64,000 bases of DNA from Achatina immaculata (taxonomy: Eukaryota; Mollusca; Gastropoda; Stylommatophora; Achatinidae): assembly GCA_009760885.1 (NCBI GenBank), contig CM019699.1, positions 43,778,768 through 43,842,767 of the forward strand, in the 5' to 3' direction. How positions within the stretch are numbered: the stretch's first letter is position 1; every line of letters begins with the position of its first letter. Position numbers and translations under genes: made by a program. The notes under the pieces were generated by a model. That model saw only the letters and a program-made list of their open reading frames with translations. It was not told the DNA's origin and did not search any database. Of this stretch, positions 35,982 to 46,287 are shown one piece after another.

Positions 35982-35998
35982 ACAAATAAAGAATCTGT
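35950..35998. repeat. Perfect 18-bp inverted repeat at the LINE 5' end
   Basis: Left arm acagattctttatttgtt (35950-35967), loop of 13 nt, right arm aacaaataaagaatctgt (35981-35998). The left arm belongs to the element's coding sequence. The right arm is its reverse complement, added at the truncated 5' end. This fits fold-back synthesis during integration. Confidence 0.92.
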
Positions 35999-36000
35999 AA

Positions 36001-36620
36001 AGCTTACTTACTACAGATAGTTATACACAGGTTAATTACTACAGATAATTATACACAGCTTACTTACTACAGATGGTTATACACAGCTTACATACTACAG
36101 ATAGTTATAGACAGCTTACTTACTACAGATAGTTATACACAGGTTAATTACTACAGATAATTATACACAGCTTACTTACTACAGATAGTTATAGACAGCT
36201 TACTTACTACAGATAGTTATACACAGGTTAATTACTACAGATAATTATACACAGCTTACTTACTACAGATGGTTATACACAGCTTACTTACTACAGATAG
36301 TTATACACAGGTTAATTACTACAGATAATTATACACAGCTTACTTACTACAGATAATTATACACAGCTTACTTACTACAGGCAGTTATACACAGCTTACT
36401 TACTACAGGTGGTTATACACAGCTTACGTACTACAGGTGGTTATACACAACGTACGTACTACAGGTGGTTATCAACAGCTTACTTATTACAGATGGTTAT
36501 CAACAGCTTACTTACTACAGATGGTTATACACAACGTACGTACTACAGATGGTTATCAACAGCTTACTTATTACAGATGGTTATGCATAGCTTACTTACT
36601 ACAGATGGTTATACACTGCA
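36001..36620. repeat. 30-bp minisatellite, right part, about 20 copies
   Basis: Continuation of the array interrupted by the LINE fragment. Units alternate among gatggttatacacag, gatagttatacacaggttaa and gataattatacacag, giving a ~90-bp higher-order pattern in 36000-36350. Confidence 0.94.
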
Positions 36621-36859
36621 CACAATCTCAAACAAACAAAATCTGTAAATGTTTTTCAATGGTTTAGTGAAATCATCTCAGGGTCAAATGTCTACTAGAT
36701 GACGTAGGTTTGTTGAACGTTGTGATATGTCTGTGCAGGAAATCTCGCTCCATATCTCGCAGTCCTACAGTATGCCAGCAAAATAACCTGCTCACGATCC
36801 AGCTTCATGCTTTATGGGTCTAAATCTTCAACTCAGTTCAAATTAATCGGCAAATCGGA

Positions 36860-37318
36860 GGGATCTTACAATAGTCTGAGATATGAACATACATAATATT
36901 GGTGTGCAACAGATAAAGATCTTACAGCAGTCTGAGACATGAACATATATAATATTGGTGTGCAACAGATAAAGATCTTACAATAGTCTGAGATATGAAC
37001 ATATATAATCTTGGTGTGCAACAGATAAAGATATTACAATAGTCTGAGATATGAACATATATAATCTTGTTGTGCAACAGATAAAGATCTTACAATAGTC
37101 TGAGACATGAACATATATAATCTTGTTGTGCAACAGATAAAGATCTTACAGCAGTCTGAGATATGGACATATATAATCTTGGTGTGCAACAGATAAAGAT
37201 CTTACAATAGTCTGAGATATGAACATACATAATCTTGGTGTGCAACAGATAAAGATCTTACAGCAGTCTGAGATATGGACATACATAATCTTGGTGTGCA
37301 AAAGATAAAGATCATAGG
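36860..37318. repeat. 56-bp minisatellite, about 8 copies
   Basis: Units carry agataaagatcttacaatag, tctgagatatgaacatatat and aatcttggtgtgcaac. Variants (cagcag for caatag, gga for gaa) recur in a non-random order. Confidence 0.93.
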
Positions 37319-38095
37319 AAGAAACGTTAAGAAGTGTCTAAAAGTTCATTGTAACTCATTACGAAACGATTTTCTCTCCTCTTGATCTTTAAAACTGAAT
37401 CACTCACATATACGATGTACAAACATTTCACATCATATCGCTTCTTGCACTCATCCACTCCTTTTTCCAGTGTACAATACTCATGAAATTATGTACTTTA
37501 CCAGTCACAAACTCAATAACTGCATGGAGAGGGGTATTTCATTTGCAGATATTGGTTTCCATGTGGATAGATAGCAATACCACACAAGAGATTATCGCGT
37601 TCTGTGAGCACAACGATGAATATAGTGGGGGATTGTTCCTGGTCTATGCAAATGTTCCTTGTCTCCTGCTGTTATTTCATGCAGACACAACAATACAGGC
37701 TGTCCATGTCACCCCTCTAGAGACAGAGTGTATGAGCGACTGCGTACAAAGAGTAGAGAGCTGGACAGCGGAAACCAGGAAAAGAGAGAGCGATAAATCA
37801 AAGATAATAACAACAATTATAAGCCAGAAAATAACAGTAAAATGACGCACACAACACTTGGGTTCTGTTACTTTTTACATTAAAAAAAAAACATATTGTT
37901 TTAGTCTGTGTGAAAATGCTAGGATAAATGATTGATTTTTGTAAGAATGCCAAACACAAACTATTTATAGATAAATGGTATGAATATGGGGATAACATAT
38001 CTTCTGCACACCTCGGAAACCTTTTCTGTACTGAGTGCTTTCCCCTTTCCTTAGTCTTTGCTTGTGTGTGTGTCCTGGCCTATTTTTGCCGTTAT
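37319..38095. other. Unique sequence with one unsupported open frame
   Basis: The longest frame is 37483-37845 plus, 120 codons, not built from repeats. It has hydrophobic and cysteine-containing parts but no motif I recognise, no promoter or poly(A) context, and normal chance length for this composition. I do not call it a gene. Confidence 0.35.
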
Positions 38096-38527
38096 GTGTG
38101 TTCTCATTATGTGTTGTCATGCGTGTTCTCAATATGTGTTCTCAATATGTGTTGTCATGTGTGTTCTCAATATGTGTTGTCATGTGTGTTCTCAATATGT
38201 GTTGTCATGTGTGTTCTCAATATGTATTGTCATGTGTGTTCTCAATATGTGTTGTCATGTGTGTTCTCAATATGTGTTGTCATGTGTGTTCTCAATATGT
38301 GTTGTCATGTGTTTTCTCAATATGTGTTGTCATGTGTGTTCTCAATATTTGTTGTCATGTGTTTTCTCAATATGTGTTGTCATGTGTGTTCTCAATATGT
38401 ATTGTCATGTGTTTTCTCAATATGTGTTGTATTGTGTGTTCTCAATATGTGTTGTCATGTGTGTTCTCAATATGTCTTGTCGTGTGCGTTCTCAATATGT
38501 GTTGTCATGTGTGTTCTCAATATGTGA
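38096..38527. repeat. 25-bp minisatellite, about 17 copies
   Basis: Unit gtgttctcaatatgtgttgt plus catgt. All three plus frames stay open and give the same C/V-rich 25-residue repeat; 25 is not a multiple of 3, so the frames rotate. Not a protein signal. Confidence 0.95.
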
Positions 38528-38970
38528 AGTGTTTGTATGTGTTCCCTACATGAGAAGTTGTTGTGTGATGTCATTATACACGAAGTTGCGTGATGTCCCA
38601 ATAAGTGAAGTTGTTGTGTGATGTCCCTATACGTGAAATTGTTGTGTGATGTTTCTATATGTGAAGTTGTTGCATGATTTCCCCTATAAGTGAAGTTGTT
38701 GTGTGATGTCTCTATACGTGAAGTTGTTTTATGATGTCCTTATATGTGAAGTTGTGTGATGTCCCTATAAGTGAAGTTGTTATGTGGTGTCCCTATAAGT
38801 GAAGTTGTTATGTGGTGTCCCTATAAGTGAAGTTGTTGTGTGATGTCCCTATAAGTGAAGTTGTTATGTGGTGTCCCTATAAGTGAAGTTGTTGTGTGAT
38901 GTCCCTATAAGTGAAGTTGTTGTGTGATGTCCCTATAAGTGAAGTTGTTGTGTGATGTCCCTATATGTGA
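38528..38970. repeat. 28-bp minisatellite, about 15 copies
   Basis: Unit gtgaagttgttgtgtgatgt plus ccctataa. It abuts the 25-bp array and shares its gttgt/atgtg vocabulary, so it may derive from it. Confidence 0.94.
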
Positions 38971-38997
38971 ACTTTTTCTTGGACTGGGGGTGTGGGT

Positions 38998-39465
38998 AAA
39001 AGTCATATTACAATCATTCAGTCATTCTGGTTACTGCTAGCAGCAAATCAGTCTGTCCCTCATATTACAATCATTCAGTCATTCTGGTTACTGCTAGCAG
39101 CAAATCAGTCTGTCCCTCATATTACAATCATTCAGTCATTCTGGTTACTGCTAGAAGCACTTCAGACTGTCCCTCATATTACAATCATTCAGTCATTCTG
39201 GTTACTGCTAGAAGCACTTCAGACTGTCCTTCATATTACAATCATTCAGTCATTCTGGTTACTGCTAGAAGCACTTCAGACTGTCCTTCATATTACAATC
39301 ATTCAGTCATTCTGGTTACTGCTAGAAGCACTTCAGACTGTCCCTCATATTACAATCATTCAGTCATTCTGGTTACTGCTAGCAGCAAATCAGTCTGTTC
39401 CTCATATTACAATCATTCAATCATTCTGGTTACTGCTAGCAGCACTTCACCCTGCCCCTTTTCCA
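38998..39465. repeat. 57-bp minisatellite, 8 copies
   Basis: Units carry catattacaatcattcagtc, attctggttactgctag and cacttcagactgtccct. Two alternating variants exist (agaagcacttcag and agcagcaaatcag). The 19-codon period leaves a frame open from 38992 into the downstream unique sequence. Confidence 0.95.
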
Positions 39466-39627
39466 GATCTTCAAAGAAATGGTCAGACTTATGACAAGGA
39501 AGACCCCAGATATGAACACGTCTGGGACAAAGCCAGAGATGAAAATGTTAAATGGGGATTGTACTTGGAGCTGAATCTGAGCTTCCAGTGGAGGCGAGAA
39601 GACGGGGTATCTCTTAATCTACCTTGA
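39466..39627 (+). CDS. Exon-like open sequence after the 57-bp array (unrecognised)
   Basis: The sequence ctgccccttttccag just before 39468 is a strong splice-acceptor-like tract. It is followed by about 50 codons with a balanced, charged composition (TYDKEDPRYEHVWDKARDEN, then VKWGLYLELN), ending in TGA at 39625-39627. It is the only part of the 38992-39627 frame that is not repeat. There is no clear downstream donor, no homology I recognise and no partner exon. Could be a terminal exon or chance. Confidence 0.25.
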   Translation, partial: DLQRNGQTYDKEDPRYEHVWDKARDENVKWGLYLELNLSFQWRREDGVSLNLP

Positions 39628-39861
39628 CACAGAAAACGCGCCCAGACCCTCAGAAATGTTCCTAACATAAGACTTGCATGCTGACCTAACCCAACACATG
39701 AATTTATGTAACCTTTCCTTTTCTTGTCTCACTTCCACAGTGGTAGAGATTTAGGTCGAAACAAACAGGATTCATACATTCAGAGATTTTTAAGAATGTT
39801 TTCTGGACTCCCTGTTGTCTGAAAGCGTTTGCTAGGCCAGTCCTGAGTTATGTATCAGCTT

Positions 39862-41022
39862 ATCACACAGTACTACATTTCTCATTAAGATAAAGTTACA
39901 CTAGCTTGTCTCACTGTACTACACTTCTCATTAAGATAAAGTTACACCAGCTTGTTTCACTGTACTACACTTCTCATTAAGATAAAGTTACACTAGCTTG
40001 TCTCACTGTACTACACTTCTCATTAAGATAAAGTTACACCAGCTTGTTTCACTGTACTACACTTCTCATTAAGATAAAGTTACACAAGCCTATCTCACAG
40101 CAGTACACATCTCAGTAAGATAGAATTATACCAGCTTCTTTCACAGTACTACACCATCTCTGGAAGATAAAGGTACATTAGCTTGCCTCAAGGTACTACA
40201 GTTCTCACTAAAAGGAAGTTAAATCAACTTGTCTCACAGTATTACACATCTCAGTAAGATAAAATTACACCAGCTTGTCACACTGTACAACACAGCAACG
40301 TAGGATAAAGTTACATTATCTTGCCTCACAGTATTACACAACGCAATAAGATAAAATTACACCAGCTTGTCACACTGTACAACACAGCCAAGTAGGATAA
40401 AGTTACATTATCTTGCCTCACAGTATTACATAACCCAATAAGAAAAAGTTACACCAGCTTGTCTCACAGTACTACACTTCTCAGTAAGATAAAGTTACAC
40501 CAGTTTGTCCCACAGTACTATACTTCTCAAAAGATAAAATTACACCAGCTTCTCTCACTTTACTAAAATAAAGATAAAGTTACGTCGGCTTGTCTCAATG
40601 TACTACACTTCTCACTAATATGAAGTTACATCAGCGTGTCTCACAGTACTACACTTCTGAGTAAGATAAAATTACACTACCTTCTCTCACAGTTCTTAGT
40701 GAGATGAAGTTACACCAGCTTGTCACACAATACAACACAGCCAAGTAAGATAAATTTACATTAGCTTGTCTCACAGTACTTACACAGCCCAGTAAGATAA
40801 AGTTACATCAGCCTTTCTCACAGAACTACATTTCTCAGTAAGATGAAGTTACATCGGTTTTTCTCACACAGTCCAATAATATAAAGTTACACTAGATTGT
40901 CTCACAGTACTCACACAGCCAAGTAAGATAAAGTAACACCATCTTGTCTCACAGTAAACAGCCAAGTAAGATAAAGTAACACCATCTTGTCTCACAGTAC
41001 ACAGCCAAGTAAAATAAAGTAA
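39862..41022. repeat. 46-bp minisatellite, about 25 copies, diverged
   Basis: Units carry tctcacagtactacacttct, cagtaagataaagttacacc and agcttg. The first five copies are near-identical. Later ones vary widely, with internal deletions to 30-33 bp at 40930-41020. Confidence 0.92.
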
Positions 41023-41089
41023 CATTTGTAATTTGACCTGTATGATCAGTAAGAGCGGTCAAAGAGTTTTCACTTAAAAGTTGTTTATA

Positions 41090-41880
41090 TCTTACACAGT
41101 TTTCTGGTGTGTTATGTCTGCATGGTTTTCTTGTATATTTTGTCTCCACGATTTTCTGTTGTGTTCTGTCTACACGGTTTTCTTGTGTGCTATGTCTGTC
41201 TACACGGTTTTCTTGTGTGTTCTATCTGTCTACACGGTTTTCGTGTGTGTTCTGCCTGTCTACACGGTTTTCTAGTGTGTTGTCTATACACGGTTTTCTA
41301 GTGTGTTGTCTATACACGGTTTTCTAGTGTGTTGTCTATACACGGTTTTCTAGTGTGTTGTCTATGCACGGTTTTCTAGTGTGTTGTCTATACACGGTTT
41401 TCTAGTGTGTTGTCTATACACGGTTTTCTAGTGTGTTGTCTATACACGGTTTTCTAGTGTGTTGTCTATACACGGTTTTCTAGTGTGTTGTCTATACACG
41501 GTTTTCTAGTGTGTTGTCTATGCACGGTTTTCTAGTGTGTGTCTATGCACGGTTTTCTAGTGTGTTGTCTATACACGGTTTTCTAGTGTGTTGTCTATAC
41601 ACGGTTTTCTAGTGTGTTGTCTATACACGGTTTTCTAGTGTGTTGTCTATACACGGTTTTCTAGTGTGTTGTCTATGCACGGTTTTCTAGTGTGTTGTCT
41701 ATACACGGTTTTCTAGTGTGTTGTCTATACACGGTTTTCTTGTGTGTTCTGTCTGTTTACACGGTTTTCTTGTGTGTTGTCTATATACGGTTTTCTTGTG
41801 TGTTCTGTTTGTGTACACGGTTTTCTACCGCGATATGTTTGTCTACATGGTTTTCTAGTATTTTCTGTCTGTTTTCACTT
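41090..41880. repeat. 26-bp minisatellite, about 30 copies
   Basis: Unit gtgttgtctatacacggttt plus tctagt. The core (41270-41740) is very uniform. Edges are diverged and a few base pairs longer (gtgttctgtctgtctacacgg), as expected if homogenisation acts mostly in the centre. Confidence 0.95.
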
Positions 41881-42014
41881 TTTTTTTCTAGAGCGTTTTC
41901 ATACTGTGTTCTGACAATCCATTCAGGTGGAGGTCACACTGTTATTTGAGTCACTGACCTCTGTTTCTTCTATGATATTCACCTTTAAAATATCTGCTAT
42001 CAAGCTGTGGTCCT

Positions 42015-43290
42015 CCCATCACATTCATCATCATCATCAGGTGCTGTGCTTACTGGCGTTGGCTATTATACTTCTCCAGAGTACACGATCCTTCATGCAG
42101 GCCATCAGTTCAGTTGGTGATCTCCTCTCACACCATCCCATCAGACTGTCCAGTATCATTTCTCTTGGCCTTCCTCTTGATCTTCGTCCTTCTATTTTTC
42201 CTGTTGTTATAATATTTTCAATGGCCCCTCTTCTCACTGTATGTCCTATGAAAGTACATTGTCTCTCTCTCTTATCTTTTTTGACAAGGTTTTTTTGTCT
42301 CTCCAGCTCTTATCATACATTCTTCATTAGTTAGTTTTGCTGTCCAGGGAATTCGCAACATTCTTCTAATAAACCACATTTCTGCTGCTTCAAATGATTT
42401 TTGTGCAGACCTGCCTGTTGTTCATGATTCACTTCGATATAGTAAGACACGCCTTATAGCATTTTTGGACTTGTTTTCTAACATTCATTGATAAGGATGT
42501 GTTGCATAATATGTTCTCCTTCTTTTAAATATAGTCTTTGCTTGGCCTATTCTGTTCCCAATTTCTGTTCTGCATTTCCCATCTGAAGTTATTACTGCTT
42601 CAAGGATTTGAATTTCTGCACCTGCTTTAGAATAGTTCCGTTTAATTTAATACTGCATGCTGGTGGATTCTGTTTCTTAGATATAACCATAGTCTCTGTC
42701 TTTTTGATGTTCAAAGTAAGGCCTTTCTGTTCACTTTCTTTGGCGACTTTATCCAAGAGATTTTGCAGGTCTTGTTGGTTCTCAGCTATCAGTACTGTGT
42801 CGTCAGCATACCGAAGGTTGTTAATATTGTATCCTTTAATTTTTATGCCTGGTTCTGTTATGATCATTCTTAGAATATTCTCGCTTACAGAGAAAAAAGG
42901 TTTGGAGATAGTACACATCCTTGTCACACTCCTTGTTTTATAGGTTGATATTTTCCAGTTTTATTTTCGACTCGAATTACTGCTTCTTGCTGCCAGTATA
43001 GATGTTTTACAATCCTCATGTCTTTGCCGTCTATATTGATGTCTTCAAGTATTTTAATAATTTCATTATGTTTCACCTTGTCGAATGCCTTGGTGTAATC
43101 AATGAAGCATAAGTAGAGATCTTTCTGTACTTCTAAAAATCTTTATGGTGTGTTCGTAAAGCATAAATGGCATTGTGTGTTCCCTTTCATTTAACAAATC
43201 TGAACTGTACATCTGCTGTTTCCATTTTTATCTTCTTCCTTTTTCTTCTCATAATTCTCTAAAGTAGCTTTGTGCAGATCACATTACAGA
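42015..43290 (-). mobile_element. Degenerate non-LTR retrotransposon (family A-like)
   Basis: Minus-strand remnant whose 3' tail is a short trinucleotide run (catcatcatcatca, about 42026-42039). Reading upstream, in several frames broken by frameshifts and stops, I find in order: remnants of RT around 43050-43190 (IDYTKAFDKVKHNEIIKIL), a LYWQQEAVIRVENK stretch, a stop within the QGCVLSP-type motif, the YADD motif at 42799-42810, and a C-terminal GRPRE motif near 42165. No endonuclease domain remains. It is clearly dead. Confidence 0.88.
42592..42927 (-). pseudogene. Reverse transcriptase palm fragment with YADD
   Basis: The longest open part of the element (111 codons). It contains GYNINNLRYADDTVLIAEN, with the two catalytic aspartates of the RT active site intact, followed by a conserved LNIKKTETMVISKKQNPP segment. 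It ends by frameshift before the C-terminal region, which resumes in other frames (42037-42237, containing GRRSRGRPREMILDSL). Part of the decayed element at 42015-43290. Confidence 0.9.
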
Positions 43291-43518
43291 GCATTAGTTG
43301 TAGTCTGTTTGCCATTTTATCAGTTTGGTATTAAATACAGTTTGTTGATTAAAAACAATGAAGCTAGATGCAAGTGTATGGTTGAGTTTTACAAAAAGAT
43401 AGAGTGAGGAAGTGGATGGAAACAGGAATGGCAGAAAGTAAGATGAGCACATATAAATGAAGAATATACAGTGATCCAATAATTCAGTAAAAATATTAGT
43501 TGCCTACATATGGGACAA

Positions 43519-43977
43519 AACCTCAAGGACATACTAGTTAGAAGTTGCCTCGTGACATTTTATGGTACCAAACATTGCGGTCGTCATCTGTAACACTTGT
43601 CTGTTTGTTGTTGAGGCTGGCCAGATATCCTTCCCTAAGTCCACGTTATTATTTCAGGGCAGCTTCATCTGCACTTCACGCAATGTCATTTATGCCATTA
43701 TGTGCTAGCGTTGTGATATGAAGTATATAGGGGAGACGGGTTTACACTTAGGAGACCGTTTTCGTCAACATTTTAACAGCATTACCAAGAGGTCATGGAC
43801 ATTTGTGGTAAAATACTTATTTCAAAAAAAATCACACAGGAAAATGGGGCATCTGTTAGTGTAATCCGGTCCTGTTCTTCTGATGTACGATCTGGGAAGG
43901 ATTTAGAACTGCGCTTTATTTTAGAGGCTGGCTGTCTCCATTCAGCCGGGATTAACAATAAATTCAGCTTTCTTTAA
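43519..43977 (+). pseudogene. Penelope-like element remnant, GIY-YIG endonuclease domain
   Basis: Translation with frameshifts gives NLKDILVRSCLV, then CNTCLFVVEAGQISFPKS, then TSRNVIYAIMC, an in-frame TAG, then KYIGETGLHLGDRFRQHF, and finally ELRFILEAGCLHSAGINNKF before TAA at 43975. The NVIYAI...YIGETG spacing is the GIY-YIG nuclease core, and the cysteine-containing linker and the final L...GIN..F block are typical of the C terminus of Penelope-like retroelements. At least two frameshifts and one stop inactivate it. No RT domain is visible upstream, so the copy is 5'-truncated or interrupted. Confidence 0.82.
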
Positions 43978-44078
43978 ACTTCTTTAGATTTCCACCTACT
44001 TTCTGTTGTCTATACTGCACTTTCTTGCCTCAGCCACGCTCATTCCGCTGTTGTTTTAGCTTTATTCCCCTAGCCCAG

Positions 44079-44427
44079 TCACACTCATAGACTTCAAAAA
44101 AGCATTTGATAGCATACACAGAGAATCATTATGGAGGATTTTAAGAATATATGGAATACCATCTAAGATTGTCAACATCACTAGTGACCTCTACAATGCA
44201 TATGTTTGTGCAGTCAATACAGACGAAGGAATGAGTGAATGAGTCCAGACTGAAACAGGCGTGAAACAAGGATGTATATTATCTCCCTTGCTTTTTGGAA
44301 TTGCTATAGACATCATAATGAAAGAAAATGTTGCACAGGTAAAACGGCCATTGACTGGGTACGTGAGACAACTGGAAAAGCTTGATTTTGCAGGTGACAT
44401 AACTCTTATCATCGACAATATGAAATC
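44079..44427 (+). pseudogene. LINE family B, plus copy, left half (RT palm)
   Basis: Plus-strand RT fragment reading LIDFKKAFDSIHRESLWRIL, YGIPSKIVNI, an in-frame TGA, TGVKQGCILSPLLFGIAID and then LDFAGDITLI, where the second motif is FAGD instead of FADD, a lost catalytic aspartate. It stops at 44427 and continues at 46288 beyond the inserted minus-strand copy. The two halves align without gap to the intact minus copy. Confidence 0.9.
44418..44427. repeat. Target-site duplication, left
   Basis: atatgaaatc, paired with 46278-46287; flanks the inserted minus-strand LINE. Confidence 0.9.
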
Positions 44428-46277
44428 TTATCTTATATATCTTATATCCTTCCCGTGCCGTTAGACGTCACATAGGGCTCGCAAAGTAGTTCGCCAATTT
44501 TTCCTGTCTTCGGCGAGTCTTTCAACCTCAACAAAGGATTTTATACCTGTTAACTTGGCCTCTCTTAACAATGTCCTCTTCAGAGTTTCACGCGGTCTGC
44601 CCCTTTTTCTTCGGCCTGTTGTGTTCCACTAGATAGCTTGTTTTGGGATTCTCTGATCATTTCTTCTCATCAAGTGACCAACATATGTCCATCTCCTTTT
44701 CCTGATCACCCATGAGACTGGTTGTTGTTCAGTCATCTGTCTTATCTCTGCATTGTTCTTGAACTCATTCCACTTGATGCCGAATATTTTCCTTAGGCAT
44801 TTGTTTTCAAAAGAGTCTAATTTCTTTTCTATTTCTTTAGTTGTTTTCCAGCTTTCGCATGCATAAATGAGGGTGGATATTACATTTGAATTGAATAGTC
44901 TTAACTTGGTTTTTGTGCTTATAACTTTTGAATTCCATATGTTCTCAAGATTCTTGAAGATTGATGCTGCTTTTGCAATTCTGATCCTAACTTCCTTTCT
45001 AGTGTCACCATCCTGGTCTATATAGCTGCCAAGGTATGCAAATTGATTGACTTCTTCAATATCTGTCCCTTCTATGTGTATTTTTCCATTTTGATTGATG
45101 GGAATTTTCATTATTTTTGTTTTGTCCTTGTTAATTTCAAGTCCTATTTTGCTAGCCAGTGAAGATAGGCTATCTGTTTTTTCTTGCATGGAATTCACAT
45201 TATTACTGATAAGAGTTATGTCATCAGCAAAATCAAGATCTTCTAGTTGGGTCCCATGTACCCAGTCAATACCTGTGTTACCTGTGCAGCATTTTGTCAT
45301 TATGAAGTCTATTGTAATCCCAAAAAGTAAAGGAGACAGTATACATCCTTGTTTCACGCCTGTTTCAATCTGGAACCATTCACTCATCTCTTCTTCTGTC
45401 TTGACTGCACAACCATATCCATTGTATAAGTCCTTAATGATGTTGACAATTTTAGATGGTATTCCATATAGACATAAAATTCTCCATAATGAATCTCTGT
45501 GTATGCTATCAAATGCCTTCTTAAAATCTATGAAATTCAGTATTAATGGTTTCTGCTTTTCAATATGTTCTTCAAGTATTATTCTGAGAGTAAAGATCTG
45601 GTCGAGACAGCTTCTCCCTTTTCGAAATCCTGCTTGTTCTTCTCTCATTGCAGTATCCACTATATCTTTGAGTCTATTCAAAATGACCTTGCAAAATACT
45701 TTTGACACAACTGATATTAAGGTTACTCCTCTCCAGTTGTTACAGTCACTAAGGTTGCCCTTTTTTGGTATTTTAACAATGATTCCCTTCTTCCAATTAG
45801 AAGGGACCTTTTCTTCTTTCCAAATCTTGTTAAACATTCTCTGTAGTTGTCTCATGTTGTCACTATTGATAGCTTTTAGCATCTCGGCTGTTATTTCATC
45901 TTCACCTGCAGCTTTGTTGTTAGCCATTAAATTCACTGCTGTTTCAATTTCATGCAATTTAATTTCATCTAGATTGACATTTAGTAGTGGGGCTGGTAAG
46001 TCAGTTTCAAGGTTTAACAATTCTTTTGGGTGTGGTCGATTGAGTATTTCTTGGAAGTGTTCAGCCCATCTTTGCTTTTGGTCTTTATTTGATGTTAACA
46101 GTGTTCCAGTTTTGCTAAGGATTGGTCTTTCTTTAGATGTAATAGTACCTGTTAGCCTCTTTTGTATGTTATATAAAGTTTTGCTGTCTCCTGTTTTTGC
46201 TGCTTTTTCTGCCTCTTTCGCCATATTGTCTATGTATTCTCTTTTTTCCCTTCTAGCTGAACTTTTTACTTTCTTGT
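44428..46277 (-). mobile_element. LINE family B, minus copy, nested inside the plus copy
   Basis: A 1850-bp 5'-truncated element flanked by a 10-bp target-site duplication, atatgaaatc, at 44418-44427 and 46278-46287. The minus-strand 3' tail is a loose repeat of gatataa. Removing the element and one duplication restores a continuous reading of the plus copy. So the minus copy is the younger insertion, which agrees with its far better preserved frame. Confidence 0.95.
44461..46277 (-). pseudogene. Reverse transcriptase, near-intact except one nonsense codon (family B)
   Basis: A single minus-strand frame runs about 605 codons with only one in-frame stop (TAG at 44629-44631). The plus copy has AAG at that position, so this is a point mutation. 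Motifs in order: KKVKSSARREKREYIDNMAK, NKAAGEDEITAEMLKA, KIPKKGNLSDCNNWRGVTLI, EEQAGFRKGRSCLDQIFTL, IDFKKAFDSIHRDSLWRI (RT motif A), GVKQGCILSPLLFG (motif B), LDFADDITLI (catalytic motif, FADD at 45220-45231), YLGSYIDQDGDTRKE and, after the stop, GRRKRGRPRETLKRT. The N-terminal endonuclease is absent. The open frame extends artificially to 46434 through the antisense of the older copy. Clade not assigned. Confidence 0.93.
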
Positions 46278-46287
46278 ATATGAAATC
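46278..46287. repeat. Target-site duplication, right
   Basis: atatgaaatc, paired with 44418-44427. Confidence 0.9.

Larger units (their letters stand above)
35467..36000 (-). mobile_element. 5'-truncated non-LTR retrotransposon (family A) inserted in the 30-bp array
   Basis: A minus-strand LINE 3' end. The 3' tail is a tetranucleotide repeat (cattcattcattcc on the plus strand) that overlaps the stop codon, so there is essentially no 3' UTR. Both flanks carry agcttacttact (35455-35466 and 36001-36012), consistent with a target-site duplication, though the host array also repeats that word. At the 5' end an 18-bp inverted repeat is present. The last ~270 bp are nearly identical to the fragment at 58539-58810. 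Confidence 0.9.

Noticed and set aside
37483..37845. 120-codon plus-strand frame as a gene
   Set aside because: No recognisable domain, no supporting signals and a length that can occur by chance; listed only as unique sequence.
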